From: Betaproteobacteria bacterium
GTDB taxonomy: Bacteria > Pseudomonadota > Gammaproteobacteria > Burkholderiales > Rhodocyclaceae
Assembly: GCA_012026885.1 (NCBI GenBank)
Contig: VEPL01000025.1
Location: 62,001-126,000, forward strand
Direction of reading: 5' to 3'
Length of the DNA stretch: 64,000 nt
Shown here: piece after piece, positions 1 to 8,405 of the stretch
Position numbering within the stretch: position 1 is the first letter of the stretch
Layout of the letters: each line of letters opens with the position of its first letter
Position numbers and translations under genes: made by a program
Notes under the pieces: model-generated
What the model was told of the DNA's origin: nothing
The model's input: only the letters and a program-made list of their open reading frames with translations
Databases searched by the model: none

Positions 1-1306
1 GCACGACGATCGTTTCGCGGCCGTCGTCGCCGGCCCGGGGTGCGCCTGGCGGCATGGATGCCGTTGCCGGCGCGCCGAGCGACCAGTCGATGGCGTCGAG
101 CTGGATGTTCGGTGCGTCGTCGAGGGCGTGGCTGACCAGAATGAACGCCCGGTCGGGCAGGCGCTGCCGGCGCAGAAGTTCGTTGTGGCGATCGGTCAGG
201 CGACGCAGCGTGGCGTTGTCGATGTCCAGTTGCGGGAAGGTGGCGGTGATTTCGCGGTAGCGCCAGCTAAGCTCGCCTTCACGGGCGGTCAATTCGCTCG
301 TTTCTTCCTCGAGTTGGCGTAGTTCGATCAGGTTGCGGGCGGTGAACAGGAGGCCGCCGATCAGCGCCACACCGCCCAGTGCCAGCAAGCCCTTGCGATT
401 GCGGGCGATGAAGTAATCCCGCCGCTGGGCCTCGGGGGCAAATTGCGCGCGCGGCGGCGCTGTCGCCAGGAGATGGAGGTAGATCAGCTCGACGTTACTT
501 GACGACGGCATGTCCTGCAGCTTCAGGCGGCGCGCGGCTTCGTGGCAGTCGATGAATTCGAAGGCGAGGTTTCCGTGTGACTTGCATGCGTCGCGGATGG
601 CGGGCAGGGCCCGCGGATGGGCAAGCACGATGGCCGGCAGGGGGGCGTGTTTCTGGACCATGCGTTGCCCGGCCAGGTATTGCTGCAGCCTGGCGGCTTC
701 GGCGGCGAAACGGGAGGCAAGGCCCGCCACGCTGGTGTCGGCGAGCGGGGTTTGCCGCGAGAAAACGGCCTGGCCATCGACGACGAAGCTTTCGCGCAGG
801 GTGTGGTCCTGCCAGGTGAGGAGCATTGCCTGGGCGGGTTTGCGTCCGAGCCGGCGCAACAGGATGCCAGCCATCTGGGCGACGGAGTGGATGCCGGCGA
901 GCGCCGCGTCGGCTGCCCGCAGGCATTCCAGCCACGGATCGATATGCGCCGCGTTGGTCAGGGCGCCGAGCAGGACGCGCTCGTTGCGCCGTGCTCCCCG
1001 CTCCGTGCCGAGCGAAACGGCCGTGGTCAACACATGGCCCGGGAAATGCTGCGCACGCTTGCGCTCGAGCAGGCCTTTGCGGTCACTGCCCTGGACATGC
1101 GGGATGACCTCGACGACCAGTTCCTCTTCGGCCGTGTTGACGAGGAGGCGGTAGATGCTGTGCCGGTGTCCGGCCAGGTAGTCGGAAAAACGCGCGAGTG
1201 ACTCGGGACTGGCCTCGAAATCGCCTTCGTGTTCGAGACGTCCCTGTCGCCACAGATAGGCGGACAAGTGGTGCGCGGTGAGGTAGAGCAGGCGGCGGGC
1301 GCTCAC
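1..1306 (-). CDS. GspL/PilM-PilN-like pilus assembly protein, partial at the left edge
   Basis: An uninterrupted minus-strand frame begins at a GTG (1304-1306) whose bases overlap the stop of the upstream mshG-like gene (GTGA) and stays open to base 1, giving about 435 residues. The first 300 residues form a soluble domain. One membrane helix follows at about residues 302-320 (GLLALGGVALIGGLLFT), then a helical, probably coiled-coil stretch rich in Leu, Glu and Arg, then a periplasmic-looking segment. This cytoplasmic-domain, helix, coiled-coil layout is that of GspL, or of PilM joined to PilN, which form the inner-membrane platform of type II secretion and type IV pilus machines. It is the last gene of the leftward MSHA-like operon seen here. 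I infer the role from layout and position, because no short diagnostic motif was recognised. An MshI- or MshJ-like protein is the main alternative. Confidence 0.6.
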   Translation of the reverse strand, partial: MSARRLLYLTAHHLSAYLWRQGRLEHEGDFEASPESLARFSDYLAGHRHSIYRLLVNTAEEELVVEVIPHVQGSDRKGLLERKRAQHFPGHVLTTAVSLGTERGARRNERVLLGALTNAAHIDPWLECLRAADAALAGIHSVAQMAGILLRRLGRKPAQAMLLTWQDHTLRESFVVDGQAVFSRQTPLADTSVAGLASRFAAEAARLQQYLAGQRMVQKHAPLPAIVLAHPRALPAIRDACKSHGNLAFEFIDCHEAARRLKLQDMPSSSNVELIYLHLLATAPPRAQFAPEAQRRDYFIARNRKGLLALGGVALIGGLLFTARNLIELRQLEEETSELTAREGELSWRYREITATFPQLDIDNATLRRLTDRHNELLRRQRLPDRAFILVSHALDDAPNIQLDAIDWSLGAPATASMPPGAPRAGDDGRETIVV

Positions 1307-2502
1307 ATCTTGATCCGGCTGATGACGTCGTAGATGGGGCCGATGACCGACAGCATGATCCAGCCGAGAAGGGCACCCATGAACAGCGTGAGCATCGGCT
1401 CGATGAGGGCCTGGGCCTTTTCGACCGACTCCTTGACGTCGCGGTTGTAGAAGTAGCTGACGTTGGCGAGCGCCCTGTCCAGTCCGCCGGTATTCTCGCC
1501 AATGCGCAGCATGCGCACCACCAGGGGCGGGAAGAGGCCGACCTGCGCAAAGGCGCCGGCGACGTTCTGGCCGTCGCGCACGGATTGCTCCGCTTCTTCC
1601 AGCGCCCGGCGGACAACCCGGTTGCCGACGATGTCCTGGGTTGCACGGATCGAGTCGAGAACCGGGATGCCGGATGCGTAGAGCATGGCGAAGGTGGCAG
1701 CGAAGCGGGAAAGGATGATTTTCTTCAGGATGGGACCGACCACCGGCAAGGTGAGCTTGAGGCGGTCGAGGCGCAGGCGCGCGAGCGGATCGGTCTGCAG
1801 GGATATCTGGACGGCGATGGCAACGACCAGCGGGACGAGCAGGAAGGCCCACCAGTAGGCGACCAGCGCGTCGGATAGCGCGAACAGCAGTTGCGTTTGC
1901 AGCGGCAGCGCCTGGCCCATGTTGCGGACGAACATCTTGAGCTGCGGCACCATGTAGATCATCAGGAAGAAGGTTGCCGCGAGGACGATGGAGCCGACGA
2001 AGGCCGGGTACATCAGCAGCTTCTTGGTATGCGCGGCGAGTTCGTCCTCCCATTTCAAGGACTCGCTCAGGCTGGCGAGGACTTCCGGCAGTCGCCCGGT
2101 CGCTTCGCCCGCGCGGATGAGGCTGACGAAGACCTGGCTGAAGACGGCGGGCTGATCCGCCATCGCCAGCGACAGGGTCTGGCCGCCCTCGATCCCTTCG
2201 ATCAGGCCGGCGATCACCTCGCGGAAGCGCGGGTTCTCGACCGAATCGCGCAGGTCGGCGAGTCCCTCGAGTATGGGTACGCCGGCGCGGGCCAGTTGTT
2301 CGAGGTGGAAGCAGAAATTGATCAGGTCGCGGCGGGGAACCCGGCGGCTGCCGAAGCGGCGCCCTGTCTCGACGGGCTTGCCGGTGATCAGGTCGAGTTC
2401 CATGCGCTTGAGGCGCATTTCGAGGTCGACGACATTGAGGGCGTCGAGGCGCCCGAGGATGGTGCGACCTTCCGCGCTGACCGCCTTGTAGTCGAACTGC
2501 AT
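1303..2502 (-). CDS. mshG: MSHA/type II secretion inner-membrane platform protein, GspF/PilC family (MshG-like)
   Basis: The 399-residue protein has the two-repeat GspF layout. The first cytoplasmic repeat (about 70-190) contains LEQLARAGVPILEGLADL and the second (about 270-385) contains FAMLYASGIPVLDSIRAT. Hydrophobic helices occur near residues 168-190, 218-235 and at the C-terminus (about 370-395). Proteins of this family sit in the inner membrane and couple the assembly ATPase to pilin extraction. The length is usual for the family. The ATG at 2502 lies 2 bases after the stop of the ATPase gene, and the 3' end overlaps the next gene, so all three are likely co-translated. The short N-terminal domain (residues 1-60) resembles that of other GspF proteins. 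The MSHA assignment rests on the neighbouring mshE-, mshL- and mshM-like genes. Confidence 0.85.
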   Translation of the reverse strand: MQFDYKAVSAEGRTILGRLDALNVVDLEMRLKRMELDLITGKPVETGRRFGSRRVPRRDLINFCFHLEQLARAGVPILEGLADLRDSVENPRFREVIAGLIEGIEGGQTLSLAMADQPAVFSQVFVSLIRAGEATGRLPEVLASLSESLKWEDELAAHTKKLLMYPAFVGSIVLAATFFLMIYMVPQLKMFVRNMGQALPLQTQLLFALSDALVAYWWAFLLVPLVVAIAVQISLQTDPLARLRLDRLKLTLPVVGPILKKIILSRFAATFAMLYASGIPVLDSIRATQDIVGNRVVRRALEEAEQSVRDGQNVAGAFAQVGLFPPLVVRMLRIGENTGGLDRALANVSYFYNRDVKESVEKAQALIEPMLTLFMGALLGWIMLSVIGPIYDVISRIKM

Positions 2503-2504
2503 GG

Positions 2505-4211
2505 CTACATCCGGTCGGTCAGGTCGACGACGCGCCCGAGTTCCTCGAGCGAAGTCACGCTTTCGAGGACGCGGCGCAGGCCGTCGTCGGCGAGCGAGAT
2601 GAACCCGCGTCCGATGGCGTAGCTGCGGATCTCGTGGGCGGTGGCCCGGCGCGCGATCAACTCGTCGATGGTGCGATCGAAGCGCAACAGTTCCATGATC
2701 GCCAGACGGCCGCGATAGCCCTGGAAATCACAGCGTTCGCAGCCCGTCGCCCGGTAGAGGACGGGGCGCGGTGCGTCGGCGCCGAGTCCGAACAACTGCA
2801 GCTCGTGAGCTTCGGCGTGGTAGGGCGCCTTGCAGTGGTCGCACAGGCGGCGGACCAGGCGTTGCGCGACGATGCCGATGATGTTGCCGGCCATGATGTC
2901 CGGCACGATGCCGATGTCGAGCAGGCGCGGCACTGCGCCGATAGCCGAATTGGTATGCAGCGTCGAGTAGACCTGGTGGCCCGTCATTGCGGCGCGGAAG
3001 GCCATTTCGGCGGTTTCCGCATCGCGGATTTCGCCGACCAGGATGACATCCGGGTCCTGGCGCATCATCGAGCGGATGCCGTTGGCGAAATCGAGCTTGG
3101 AGGTTTCGGCGACCGAGGTCTGGCGGACCAGCGCCATCGGGTACTCGACCGGATCCTCGAGGGTCATGATATGGATGCCCTCGGAGTTGATATGGTTGAG
3201 CACCGAGTAGAGCGTCGTCGTCTTGCCGCTGCCGGTAGGCCCGGTGACCAGGATGATGCCTTCGGGACGGGCGATCATCAGCTTGAGGTCGTTGAGATGA
3301 TCGCCCGACAGTCCGAGGTTCTCGAGCGGAACGATGCCCTTCTGGCGGTCGAGGATGCGCAGGACGATGTTTTCGCCGTGGATGGTCGGCTGGCAGGCAG
3401 CACGGAAATCGACCTGGCGCCCGGAGACGGTGAGGCCGATGCGGCCGTCCTGCGGCGCCCGCATCTCGGCGATGTTCATTCCGGCCAGCACCTTGATGCG
3501 CACCGTCATCGCCGGCCAGTAGGATTTGTGCAGGGCACGGATCTGCCGCAGCATGCCGTCGATCCGGTAGCGGATGCGCAGGAAGTTGGCTTCCGGTTCG
3601 AAGTGGATGTCCGACACCTCGCGCTTGACCGCATCGGTGAGGATGGAGTCGATCAGGCGTACGACCGGCTGGCTGTATTCGTCCTCGACCGCCGCCAGGC
3701 TCTTCCAGTCGATTTCGCCGGTTTCGATCTCGTGCAGGATGCCGTCGATCGACAACTCGTGGCCGTAATACTGGTCGATCGCCCGGTCGATCTCGGATTC
3801 GCCGGACAGCAGCATCTCGATCTCGGCATCGTCGGGCAGCGCCGCCCGCACCTTGTCGAGGCCGACGATGTCGCGCGTGTCGGCGATGGCCAGGGTCAGG
3901 CGCCGGCTGCCTTCGTCATAGTCGAGCGGCAGCATGTGGTGCCGCATGGCCGTGTCGCGCGGCACGAACTTGAGTGCCTGCGGATCGACGATGGCGTTCG
4001 ACAGGTCGATGCTCTGCCGGCCGAGGCTTTCCGAGAGGGCGTCGCGCAAAGTCGCCTCGGAGACGAAACCGAGCGAGACGAGCAACTTGCCGACCGGCTG
4101 GTTGGCCTTCATCTGCTCGAGCAGGGCGATGCGCAACTGGTCTTCGGACAGGATGCCCTTGGCGACCAGGACCTGGCCGAGCGGGCGGCGCGGCGTACCC
4201 GGGACGTTCAT
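2505..4211 (-). CDS. mshE: Pilus assembly ATPase, GspE/PilB family with MshEN domain (MshE-like)
   Basis: The 568-residue protein is a hexameric secretion ATPase that powers pilus extension from the cytoplasmic face. Residues 1-65 hold two tandem MshEN-type motifs (LGQVLVAKGILSEDQLRIAL and VGKLLVSLGFVSEATLRDAL), the module that binds cyclic di-GMP in MshE of Vibrio. The Walker A is GPTGSGKTT (about 324-332), the Asp box region is near 350-357, and the Walker B is DVILVGEIRD (about 387-396). A tetracysteine zinc site follows (CDHC near 450, CERC near 490). In the first MshEN motif the residue that is usually Arg just before Leu-Gly is Pro10, with Arg8 and Arg9 directly before it, so nucleotide binding is uncertain. 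The ATG start overlaps the upstream TPR gene by 4 bases (ATGA). Confidence 0.92.
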   Translation of the reverse strand: MNVPGTPRRPLGQVLVAKGILSEDQLRIALLEQMKANQPVGKLLVSLGFVSEATLRDALSESLGRQSIDLSNAIVDPQALKFVPRDTAMRHHMLPLDYDEGSRRLTLAIADTRDIVGLDKVRAALPDDAEIEMLLSGESEIDRAIDQYYGHELSIDGILHEIETGEIDWKSLAAVEDEYSQPVVRLIDSILTDAVKREVSDIHFEPEANFLRIRYRIDGMLRQIRALHKSYWPAMTVRIKVLAGMNIAEMRAPQDGRIGLTVSGRQVDFRAACQPTIHGENIVLRILDRQKGIVPLENLGLSGDHLNDLKLMIARPEGIILVTGPTGSGKTTTLYSVLNHINSEGIHIMTLEDPVEYPMALVRQTSVAETSKLDFANGIRSMMRQDPDVILVGEIRDAETAEMAFRAAMTGHQVYSTLHTNSAIGAVPRLLDIGIVPDIMAGNIIGIVAQRLVRRLCDHCKAPYHAEAHELQLFGLGADAPRPVLYRATGCERCDFQGYRGRLAIMELLRFDRTIDELIARRATAHEIRSYAIGRGFISLADDGLRRVLESVTSLEELGRVVDLTDRM

Positions 4212-5446
4212 GGCGATGCGGGCGCCAGCTGCTGCAGGCGGGCCGCGGCGCGGGCGCTGTCGAAGGCGGCCGGGCGGCGCTGCGCCGCCTCGAGTGCGAG
4301 GCGGTAATGCTGGGCTGCGACCTTGGGCTGGCGCAGGTGATCGAGGCTGACCGCCAGATTGAACAGGTAGTCCGGGTTGTCCGGCTCGGCAGCGACAGCA
4401 TTGAAATAGTGGCCCTGGGCCTCCGGCCAGCGTTGTTGGCGGGCGAGCAGGTTGCCGAGCGCGAAGTTCAGCGGTCCGGATTCGGGCTGGCTGGCCAGCA
4501 GCGAACGCAGGCGGCTCTCGGCGGCGAGCGGGTCGCCGCTGGCACCGGCCTGCAGGGCCTGCGCGGCCGGGTTGGCCGGATCGGCATCGGCTGCCCGCCG
4601 CTGCAGCCGCTCGGCGTCGGCAGTGCGGCCCTCGCGCCGGGCGATTGCGGCGAGGCCGAGGAGCGCATCGACATTGTTGGGGTCGTTCTGCAGTGCCCTT
4701 TCGTAGTCCTGGCGGGCGGCGTCGAACTGGCTGGCCTGCAGCTTGGACCAGCCCGACTGCAGCGCCGGGTCCGCTTCCGGGCGGGTTCGGCTGAGGCGGA
4801 TCGCCGGTCCGCTGCTGTCGGTACTTGCCGTGCGCCGGACCGGCTCGCGCACCGGCGCGCGCGCGGGGGCGGCCGGGCGCGGCGCTGCCGCGGTCGACGC
4901 GGGAAAATCGGGCAAAACCGCGGGCGCCGTGTTGCGCGGCGGCAGCGGCACGGCCGGCGCAACTTGCGCCTGGGTGGTTTGTGGCGGGCGCGCGGTTGCC
5001 TGTTGCCCGGAGGGCGTGGCCAGTGTCGAGCTGTTGCCCAACGACTGGATCTGGAACCAGACGTAGCCGCCGATCCCGGTGGCGGCGACGCCCAGCACCG
5101 CGAGGGCCAGCCAGAGCGGGCGCCGTGACGGCGGCGCCGCTTGCCTGGCCGCGAAGGCATTGCGCGCGGCGGCGCGACGGGCTTCTTCGGCGACTGCAGC
5201 CTCGGTAGCGTCCGGGCGCGCCTGGGAAACGGCGGCGGGTGGCGGGGCGGTCGCGGCCAACTCGGCATCGAGGGCCTCGATGTGGGCGGCGAGGTCGGGC
5301 AAGGGCCTGCCGGGCGGTGGCGCGACCGGCTCGAGCGCCAGTGTCGGCGGGCCTGACGCCGCGCCCGGATCTTCGCCGGCGCGGGTGCGCGCTGCCTCCT
5401 GCTTGCTCGCCTCGGCGCGCTTGAGGGCGTCCATCAGCAGGCTCAT
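4208..5446 (-). CDS. TPR-containing membrane-anchored protein of the pilus operon (MshN-like)
   Basis: The 412-residue protein has a short cytoplasmic N-terminus starting MSLLMDALKRAEASKQ, a Pro/Ala-rich linker, one membrane helix (about 111-133, LWLALAVLGVAATGIGGYVW), another Pro/Ala-rich linker to about residue 220, and then tetratricopeptide repeats to the C-terminus. The repeats include the DARQDYERALQNDPNNVDAL and HYFNAVAAEPDNPDYLF segments. The N-terminal MSLLMDALKKAE pattern followed by one helix and periplasmic TPRs is seen in MshN and in ExeB/GspB-type partners of ExeA-like ATPases. It lies 10 bases downstream of the secretin gene and overlaps mshE, so it is probably a periplasmic scaffold linking the secretin and the inner-membrane platform. 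The MshN name is by position and layout only. Confidence 0.75.
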   Translation of the reverse strand: MSLLMDALKRAEASKQEAARTRAGEDPGAASGPPTLALEPVAPPPGRPLPDLAAHIEALDAELAATAPPPAAVSQARPDATEAAVAEEARRAAARNAFAARQAAPPSRRPLWLALAVLGVAATGIGGYVWFQIQSLGNSSTLATPSGQQATARPPQTTQAQVAPAVPLPPRNTAPAVLPDFPASTAAAPRPAAPARAPVREPVRRTASTDSSGPAIRLSRTRPEADPALQSGWSKLQASQFDAARQDYERALQNDPNNVDALLGLAAIARREGRTADAERLQRRAADADPANPAAQALQAGASGDPLAAESRLRSLLASQPESGPLNFALGNLLARQQRWPEAQGHYFNAVAAEPDNPDYLFNLAVSLDHLRQPKVAAQHYRLALEAAQRRPAAFDSARAAARLQQLAPASP

Positions 5447-5456
5447 CGGCGAGGCC

Positions 5457-7295
5457 TCACCGCGACGGCAGGTTGTTGAGCGGTTGCGCTACCGGCGATT
5501 GCGCGAAGAACTCGTCGCCCGGCAACTGGTTGCGGTAGCGTGCATAGTCCCCATCCAGGCTGGCATCACGGATGATCACGGGGCGCAGGAAGATGACCAG
5601 TTCGGACTTGGTGGCGGCATTGTTGCGCGTCGTGAATACCTCGCCGAGTACCGGGATGTTGCCGAGCAAGGGTACCCGACCGGTCTTCCAGTTGATGCTG
5701 TCTTCCATGAGGCCGCCAAGGACCGCCACTTCGCCGTTGTTGACGCGCATGATCGACTCGATTTCCCGCGTGCGGATCTGCGGGACGAAATTCTTGACGC
5801 CCGGCGGGATGCTCGGATTCGGGTCTTCCTTCAGTTCGACGACGCTGGAAATACTGGGCCGCACGTTGAGGATGACCGTGTCGCTGTCGCCGACCTGTGG
5901 CGTGACCGACATGACGAGGCCGACCGAGACGGACTGCGGCGTGGTCGTCACCGCCACCGTGGTGCCGACGTTGGCGGTCGTCGTGGTATCGGCCTTGACG
6001 TTGAAATAGACGAAGTTCTCGACCACCTTGAGCAGCGCGGTCTGGTTGTTCATCACCGACAGGCGCGGACTGGAGAGCACTTTGGCCGTTCCGTAGGCCT
6101 GCAGGATGTTCACGATGCCGTTCACGTCGAAGCTGTCGGTCTTGTTCTGGAATGCCAGTGTGAAGGGCGATACTGCACTGCCGACATTGGAATTGATCGA
6201 GGCGGGGGTCAGCGAGAAACCCTTGCCGGTGGCGCCGGTGATCACCTTGGTCCACTCGATGCCCTGCTGGTAGCCGTCGCCCAGCGCCACTTCGACGATG
6301 GTCGCCTCGATCAGCACCTGGCGCCTTGACGCGAGGGTGACCCGGTCGATGAATTCCTGAACCTTCTCGTGCTGGCGCCCGGTGGCGCGCACCGTGACAA
6401 CCCCGGTCTCGGCGTTGATGATGACCGAGGCCGCCTCTCGGAAGGTGCTGCGGCGGACGACGGAGTTGCCGCTCGCCTGGCTGGCGGAGCCCGGCGTCGG
6501 GTTGGCCTGCAGGGCGCTGGCGATGGCCTGGGCGGCACGCTGGCCGACGCCCTGCGGGAGCGCGGCAGCCCCACTCGCCGTCTGGCTGCTGTTCTGCTCG
6601 ACGACGGTCTCGCTTGAGCCCTCGGGAAGTACCTTGTCGGTTTCGCGCAGGATGTCCTTGATGTTGCGGTCGAGGGAGTCCCAGAAGGCATTGCGCGAGG
6701 TATTCACGATTTCCGTGCGCGACGTGTTGCCGCCGGCCCCGGGCGTCGAGGCAGGCGCGGCCGAGCCGCCGCTGCCGGGTACGCCGGTGGCGATCTGGGT
6801 ATTGGCGGAAACCGTCCCGGTGACGCTGCGCGCCATGTTCACGTAGTCGACCTTGTAGCTCTTCAGGTAGGGCGAGTCGGGCATGACCGCGAGATTGGGG
6901 CCGTCCATCTCGAAGCGCATGTCGACCTGCTTGGCGATCCGTGTCAGCAGTTGCGGCAGGGTCTGGTTGATCGCATTCAGCGATACCGTGCCGTTAATCC
7001 CCGGATGGATGTCGACGTTGACCTTGGCATCACGCGCGAGCGCGAACAGTAGGTCGCGTACCGGCACGTTGTTCACGACGACGCTGTAGGTCTCAGCCCG
7101 GGGCGCCGGGCGCGGCTTGGGCAATGCCGCGGTCTGCTCGACCGGCGGCGGGATGTCGCCGGTCGCGGCGGCCGCCCGGGTGGCGCTGCTGATGTGGCCT
7201 TCGAGCGGTTCGCGCGGGGACGGGGCCGTGCAAGCCGCGAGCGCGACCGCCAGCAGGGCGGTCAAGGAGAGACTCGGCGTTATCCGACGGGACAT
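5457..7295 (-). CDS. mshL: Outer-membrane secretin lipoprotein, GspD/PilQ family (MshL-like)
   Basis: The frame extends further upstream, but I start at the ATG at 7295. It gives a clean lipoprotein signal (MSRR, then a hydrophobic run, then LAAC with Cys22) and is preceded by AGGT. The resulting protein has 612 residues. Residues 70-150 form an STN/N0-type domain (VRDLLFALARDAKVNVDIHP). A Gly/Ala/Ser-rich linker follows to about 290, then an N1-like segment, and then the secretin barrel domain (about 325-590) with the typical VLSSPRLSVMNNQTALL and GGLMEDSINWKTGRVPLLG stretches. Such secretins form the outer-membrane channel for the pilus. The gene lies 84 bases after the ATPase gene mshM and 10 bases before the TPR gene. 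Confidence 0.9.
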   Translation of the reverse strand: MSRRITPSLSLTALLAVALAACTAPSPREPLEGHISSATRAAAATGDIPPPVEQTAALPKPRPAPRAETYSVVVNNVPVRDLLFALARDAKVNVDIHPGINGTVSLNAINQTLPQLLTRIAKQVDMRFEMDGPNLAVMPDSPYLKSYKVDYVNMARSVTGTVSANTQIATGVPGSGGSAAPASTPGAGGNTSRTEIVNTSRNAFWDSLDRNIKDILRETDKVLPEGSSETVVEQNSSQTASGAAALPQGVGQRAAQAIASALQANPTPGSASQASGNSVVRRSTFREAASVIINAETGVVTVRATGRQHEKVQEFIDRVTLASRRQVLIEATIVEVALGDGYQQGIEWTKVITGATGKGFSLTPASINSNVGSAVSPFTLAFQNKTDSFDVNGIVNILQAYGTAKVLSSPRLSVMNNQTALLKVVENFVYFNVKADTTTTANVGTTVAVTTTPQSVSVGLVMSVTPQVGDSDTVILNVRPSISSVVELKEDPNPSIPPGVKNFVPQIRTREIESIMRVNNGEVAVLGGLMEDSINWKTGRVPLLGNIPVLGEVFTTRNNAATKSELVIFLRPVIIRDASLDGDYARYRNQLPGDEFFAQSPVAQPLNNLPSR

Positions 7296-7379
7296 GCGTT
7301 CGACCTGACTGGCACGGTGGTTCCGGGTAGGGGCGATGCTAGCACAGGACGGGCTCCCTGCACTCAACCCATACCTTCG

Positions 7380-8405
7380 TCATTTCCCCCGCTCCGTGCG
7401 ACCGGCCGGGGCGGTTGTCGCCTGCACCGGGCGATCGGTGGCCGGCGTGGTTGCCGTTGCCGGCGCCTGGGCGGGCGGAGCGTCGGCGGGCGGCTTCACC
7501 AGGGCGATTCCTGCCGCCAGCGCGATCGCCCCGGCGACGGCCGCGACAGCCGGCCACAGCCAAACTCCGGGCCCGCCGGAGCCTTGGCGGATCGGCGCGA
7601 AACGGGCATCGGCCGCGGCGGTTCGTACCTGCGGCACATCGACGGCGTGCGTTCCCTCGGAGAAGGCGGCGAGCAGCGACTTGTCGGCGAGGATATTCAC
7701 GCGCCGCGACAGGCCTTCGGAGATGTCGGCGATCATTTCCTGTGCCTTGCCGGAAAACGGGTTGGGGCCGCGGTAGCCGGCAGCGCGCAGGCGGAAATCG
7801 ATGTAGCCGCCTACCTCCCCGGCCTTGAGCGGGGCGAGGTTGAAATGCTGGGTGATGCGTTCGCGCAGTTGCCGCATGTCGTCGGCGACGAGCCTCTCGT
7901 CGAGTTCCGGCTGGGCGAACAGGGCGATCTGCAACAGCTTCTCGGACTTTGTCTCGAGGTTGGAGAGGAGGCGGATTTCCTCCAGCGACTCGGGCGGCAT
8001 CGCGTGCGCTTCGTCGATCAGCAGCACGACGCGCTTGCCGGCCGCGTAGCGGGCGACCAGCGCGTCCTGAAGGGCACGCACGAGCGAATGGGTGGTCTTG
8101 TCGCCGGCGGGAATGCCGAGGTCGTCGGCGATGGCGCCGAGGATTTCGCTGCGCGACAGCGACGGGTTGGCGAGGTAGAGCGACTCGACTTCCGTCGGCA
8201 GGCGCTCGAGGAGCATCCGGCAGAGCATGGTCTTGCCGCTGCCGACCTCGCCGGTTACCTTGACGATGCCTTCGTCGCGGGTGATCGCATAGATCAGCGC
8301 CTCGAGCGTCGGCCCGCGGTTGGCACCGGTAAAGAAGAAATCGGTGTGCGGCGTGATGCGGAACGGGGCTTCGCGCAGTCCGAAGTGTTCGAGGTAAAGG
8401 CTCAT
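7380..8405 (-). CDS. mshM: ExeA/MshM-like AAA ATPase with a C-terminal membrane helix
   Basis: The 341-residue protein begins with the typical [15 protein letters not shown] segment, has Walker A GEVGSGKT (52-59) and Walker B VVLLIDEAHAMP (126-137), and carries one membrane helix at about 281-303 followed by a Pro/Ala/Thr-rich tail. ExeA-type ATPases help place or assemble the secretin by acting across the peptidoglycan with a GspB/ExeB-like partner. The TPR protein downstream could be that partner here. Its ATG overlaps the stop of the sigma-54 regulator (ATGA), which ties the regulator to the machine at the level of translation. The tail lacks a recognisable peptidoglycan-binding domain, unlike full-length ExeA. 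Confidence 0.85.
   Translation of the reverse strand: MSLYLEHFGLREAPFRITPHTDFFFTGANRGPTLEALIYAITRDEGIVKVTGEVGSGKTMLCRMLLERLPTEVESLYLANPSLSRSEILGAIADDLGIPAGDKTTHSLVRALQDALVARYAAGKRVVLLIDEAHAMPPESLEEIRLLSNLETKSEKLLQIALFAQPELDERLVADDMRQLRERITQHFNLAPLKAGEVGGYIDFRLRAAGYRGPNPFSGKAQEMIADISEGLSRRVNILADKSLLAAFSEGTHAVDVPQVRTAAADARFAPIRQGSGGPGVWLWPAVAAVAGAIALAAGIALVKPPADAPPAQAPATATTPATDRPVQATTAPAGRTERGK

Noticed and set aside
2634-4307. A 557-codon plus-strand frame opposite mshE
   Set aside because: It is the antisense shadow of a conserved ATPase gene, with no motif, no ribosome site and an unlikely composition.
7296-7367. A longer N-terminus for the secretin
   Set aside because: The extra 24 residues precede a complete lipoprotein signal and would bury it. 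The ATG at 7295 has a ribosome site.
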